Shown here: positions 8,323 to 8,389 of the stretch, in pieces
Position numbering within the stretch: position 1 is the stretch's first letter
Layout: each line of letters begins with the position of its first letter
Source of the DNA: Geobacter sp.
GTDB taxonomy: Bacteria; Desulfobacterota; Desulfuromonadia; Geobacterales; Pseudopelobacteraceae
NCBI GenBank assembly: GCA_027346925.1
Contig: DAIERH010000003.1
Coordinates: 22,528-30,916, forward strand
Direction: 5' to 3'
DNA: 8,389 nt
Position numbers and translations under genes: made by a program
Notes under the pieces: generated by a model
What the model saw: the letters and a program-made list of their open reading frames with translations, nothing else
Database searches by the model: none
What the model was told of the DNA's origin: nothing

Positions 8323-8389
8323 ATGTACCTGAAGCGCATCCTCATCCTCATCCTCATCCAGCTGGTCCTCATGCCGCTCCCGGCGGTGG
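8323..8389 (+). CDS. N-terminus of an exported protein, probably TPM-domain (YgcG-like), cut by window edge
   Basis: Only 22 codons are visible: MYLKRILILILIQLVLMPLPAV, a basic start followed by a hydrophobic core typical of a signal peptide ending in small residues. GGGG (8313-8316) lies 6 nt upstream of the ATG. It starts 32 bp after lemA on the same strand. In many bacteria lemA is followed by a gene for a TPM-domain membrane protein with just such a leader, so that is my guess; the domain itself lies outside the window. The core is encoded by three tandem ATCCTC units (8338-8355). Confidence 0.6.
   Translation, partial: MYLKRILILILIQLVLMPLPAV

Overview
This window is ordinary chromosomal DNA of a GC-rich Gram-negative bacterium. 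Gene content, the long two-block TPR protein, a lipoprotein-type LemA and a MaeB-type malic enzyme suggest a Geobacter/Pelobacter-like member of the Desulfuromonadota (former Deltaproteobacteria). The phylum is an inference from protein style, not from a marker gene. I see no RNA gene, CRISPR array, insertion sequence, integrase or phage gene, and no convincing undescribed system. Every sizeable gene except the TPR protein belongs to a recognisable family.

Left part (1-1504). A short minus-strand operon reads out of the left edge: a HIT-family nucleotide hydrolase/phosphorylase (800-1285), then after 11 bp a ROK-family sugar kinase cut by the window edge. A 219-bp intergenic region carries a good sigma70-type promoter for this pair and, divergently, a promoter for maeB.

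Centre (1505-5791). maeB encodes a 750-residue malic enzyme fused to a phosphotransacetylase-like regulatory domain. It ends at a strong bidirectional hairpin terminator (19-bp perfect stem), which it shares with a convergent minus-strand gene. That gene encodes a 631-residue protein of two TPR blocks joined by a Pro/Gly/Ala-rich linker with an acidic Glu-Ile repeat. Its promoter has a perfect -35 box that forms half of a palindrome.

Right part (5792-8389). A plus-strand operon has dedA-family membrane protein, trmJ (tRNA Cm32/Um32 methyltransferase) and a SemiSWEET sugar transporter, each joined to the next by a 4-bp ATGA overlap. Then, after 47 bp, come a LemA-family lipoprotein and the signal peptide of a further secreted or membrane protein, probably the TPM-domain (YgcG-like) partner often found beside LemA; it runs off the right edge.

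Metabolic themes: sugar phosphorylation (ROK kinase), small sugar permeation (SemiSWEET), and the malate-pyruvate node under acetyl-CoA control (MaeB). The others serve RNA modification, membrane homeostasis and dinucleotide clean-up. No functional link across the operons is demonstrated by the sequence.
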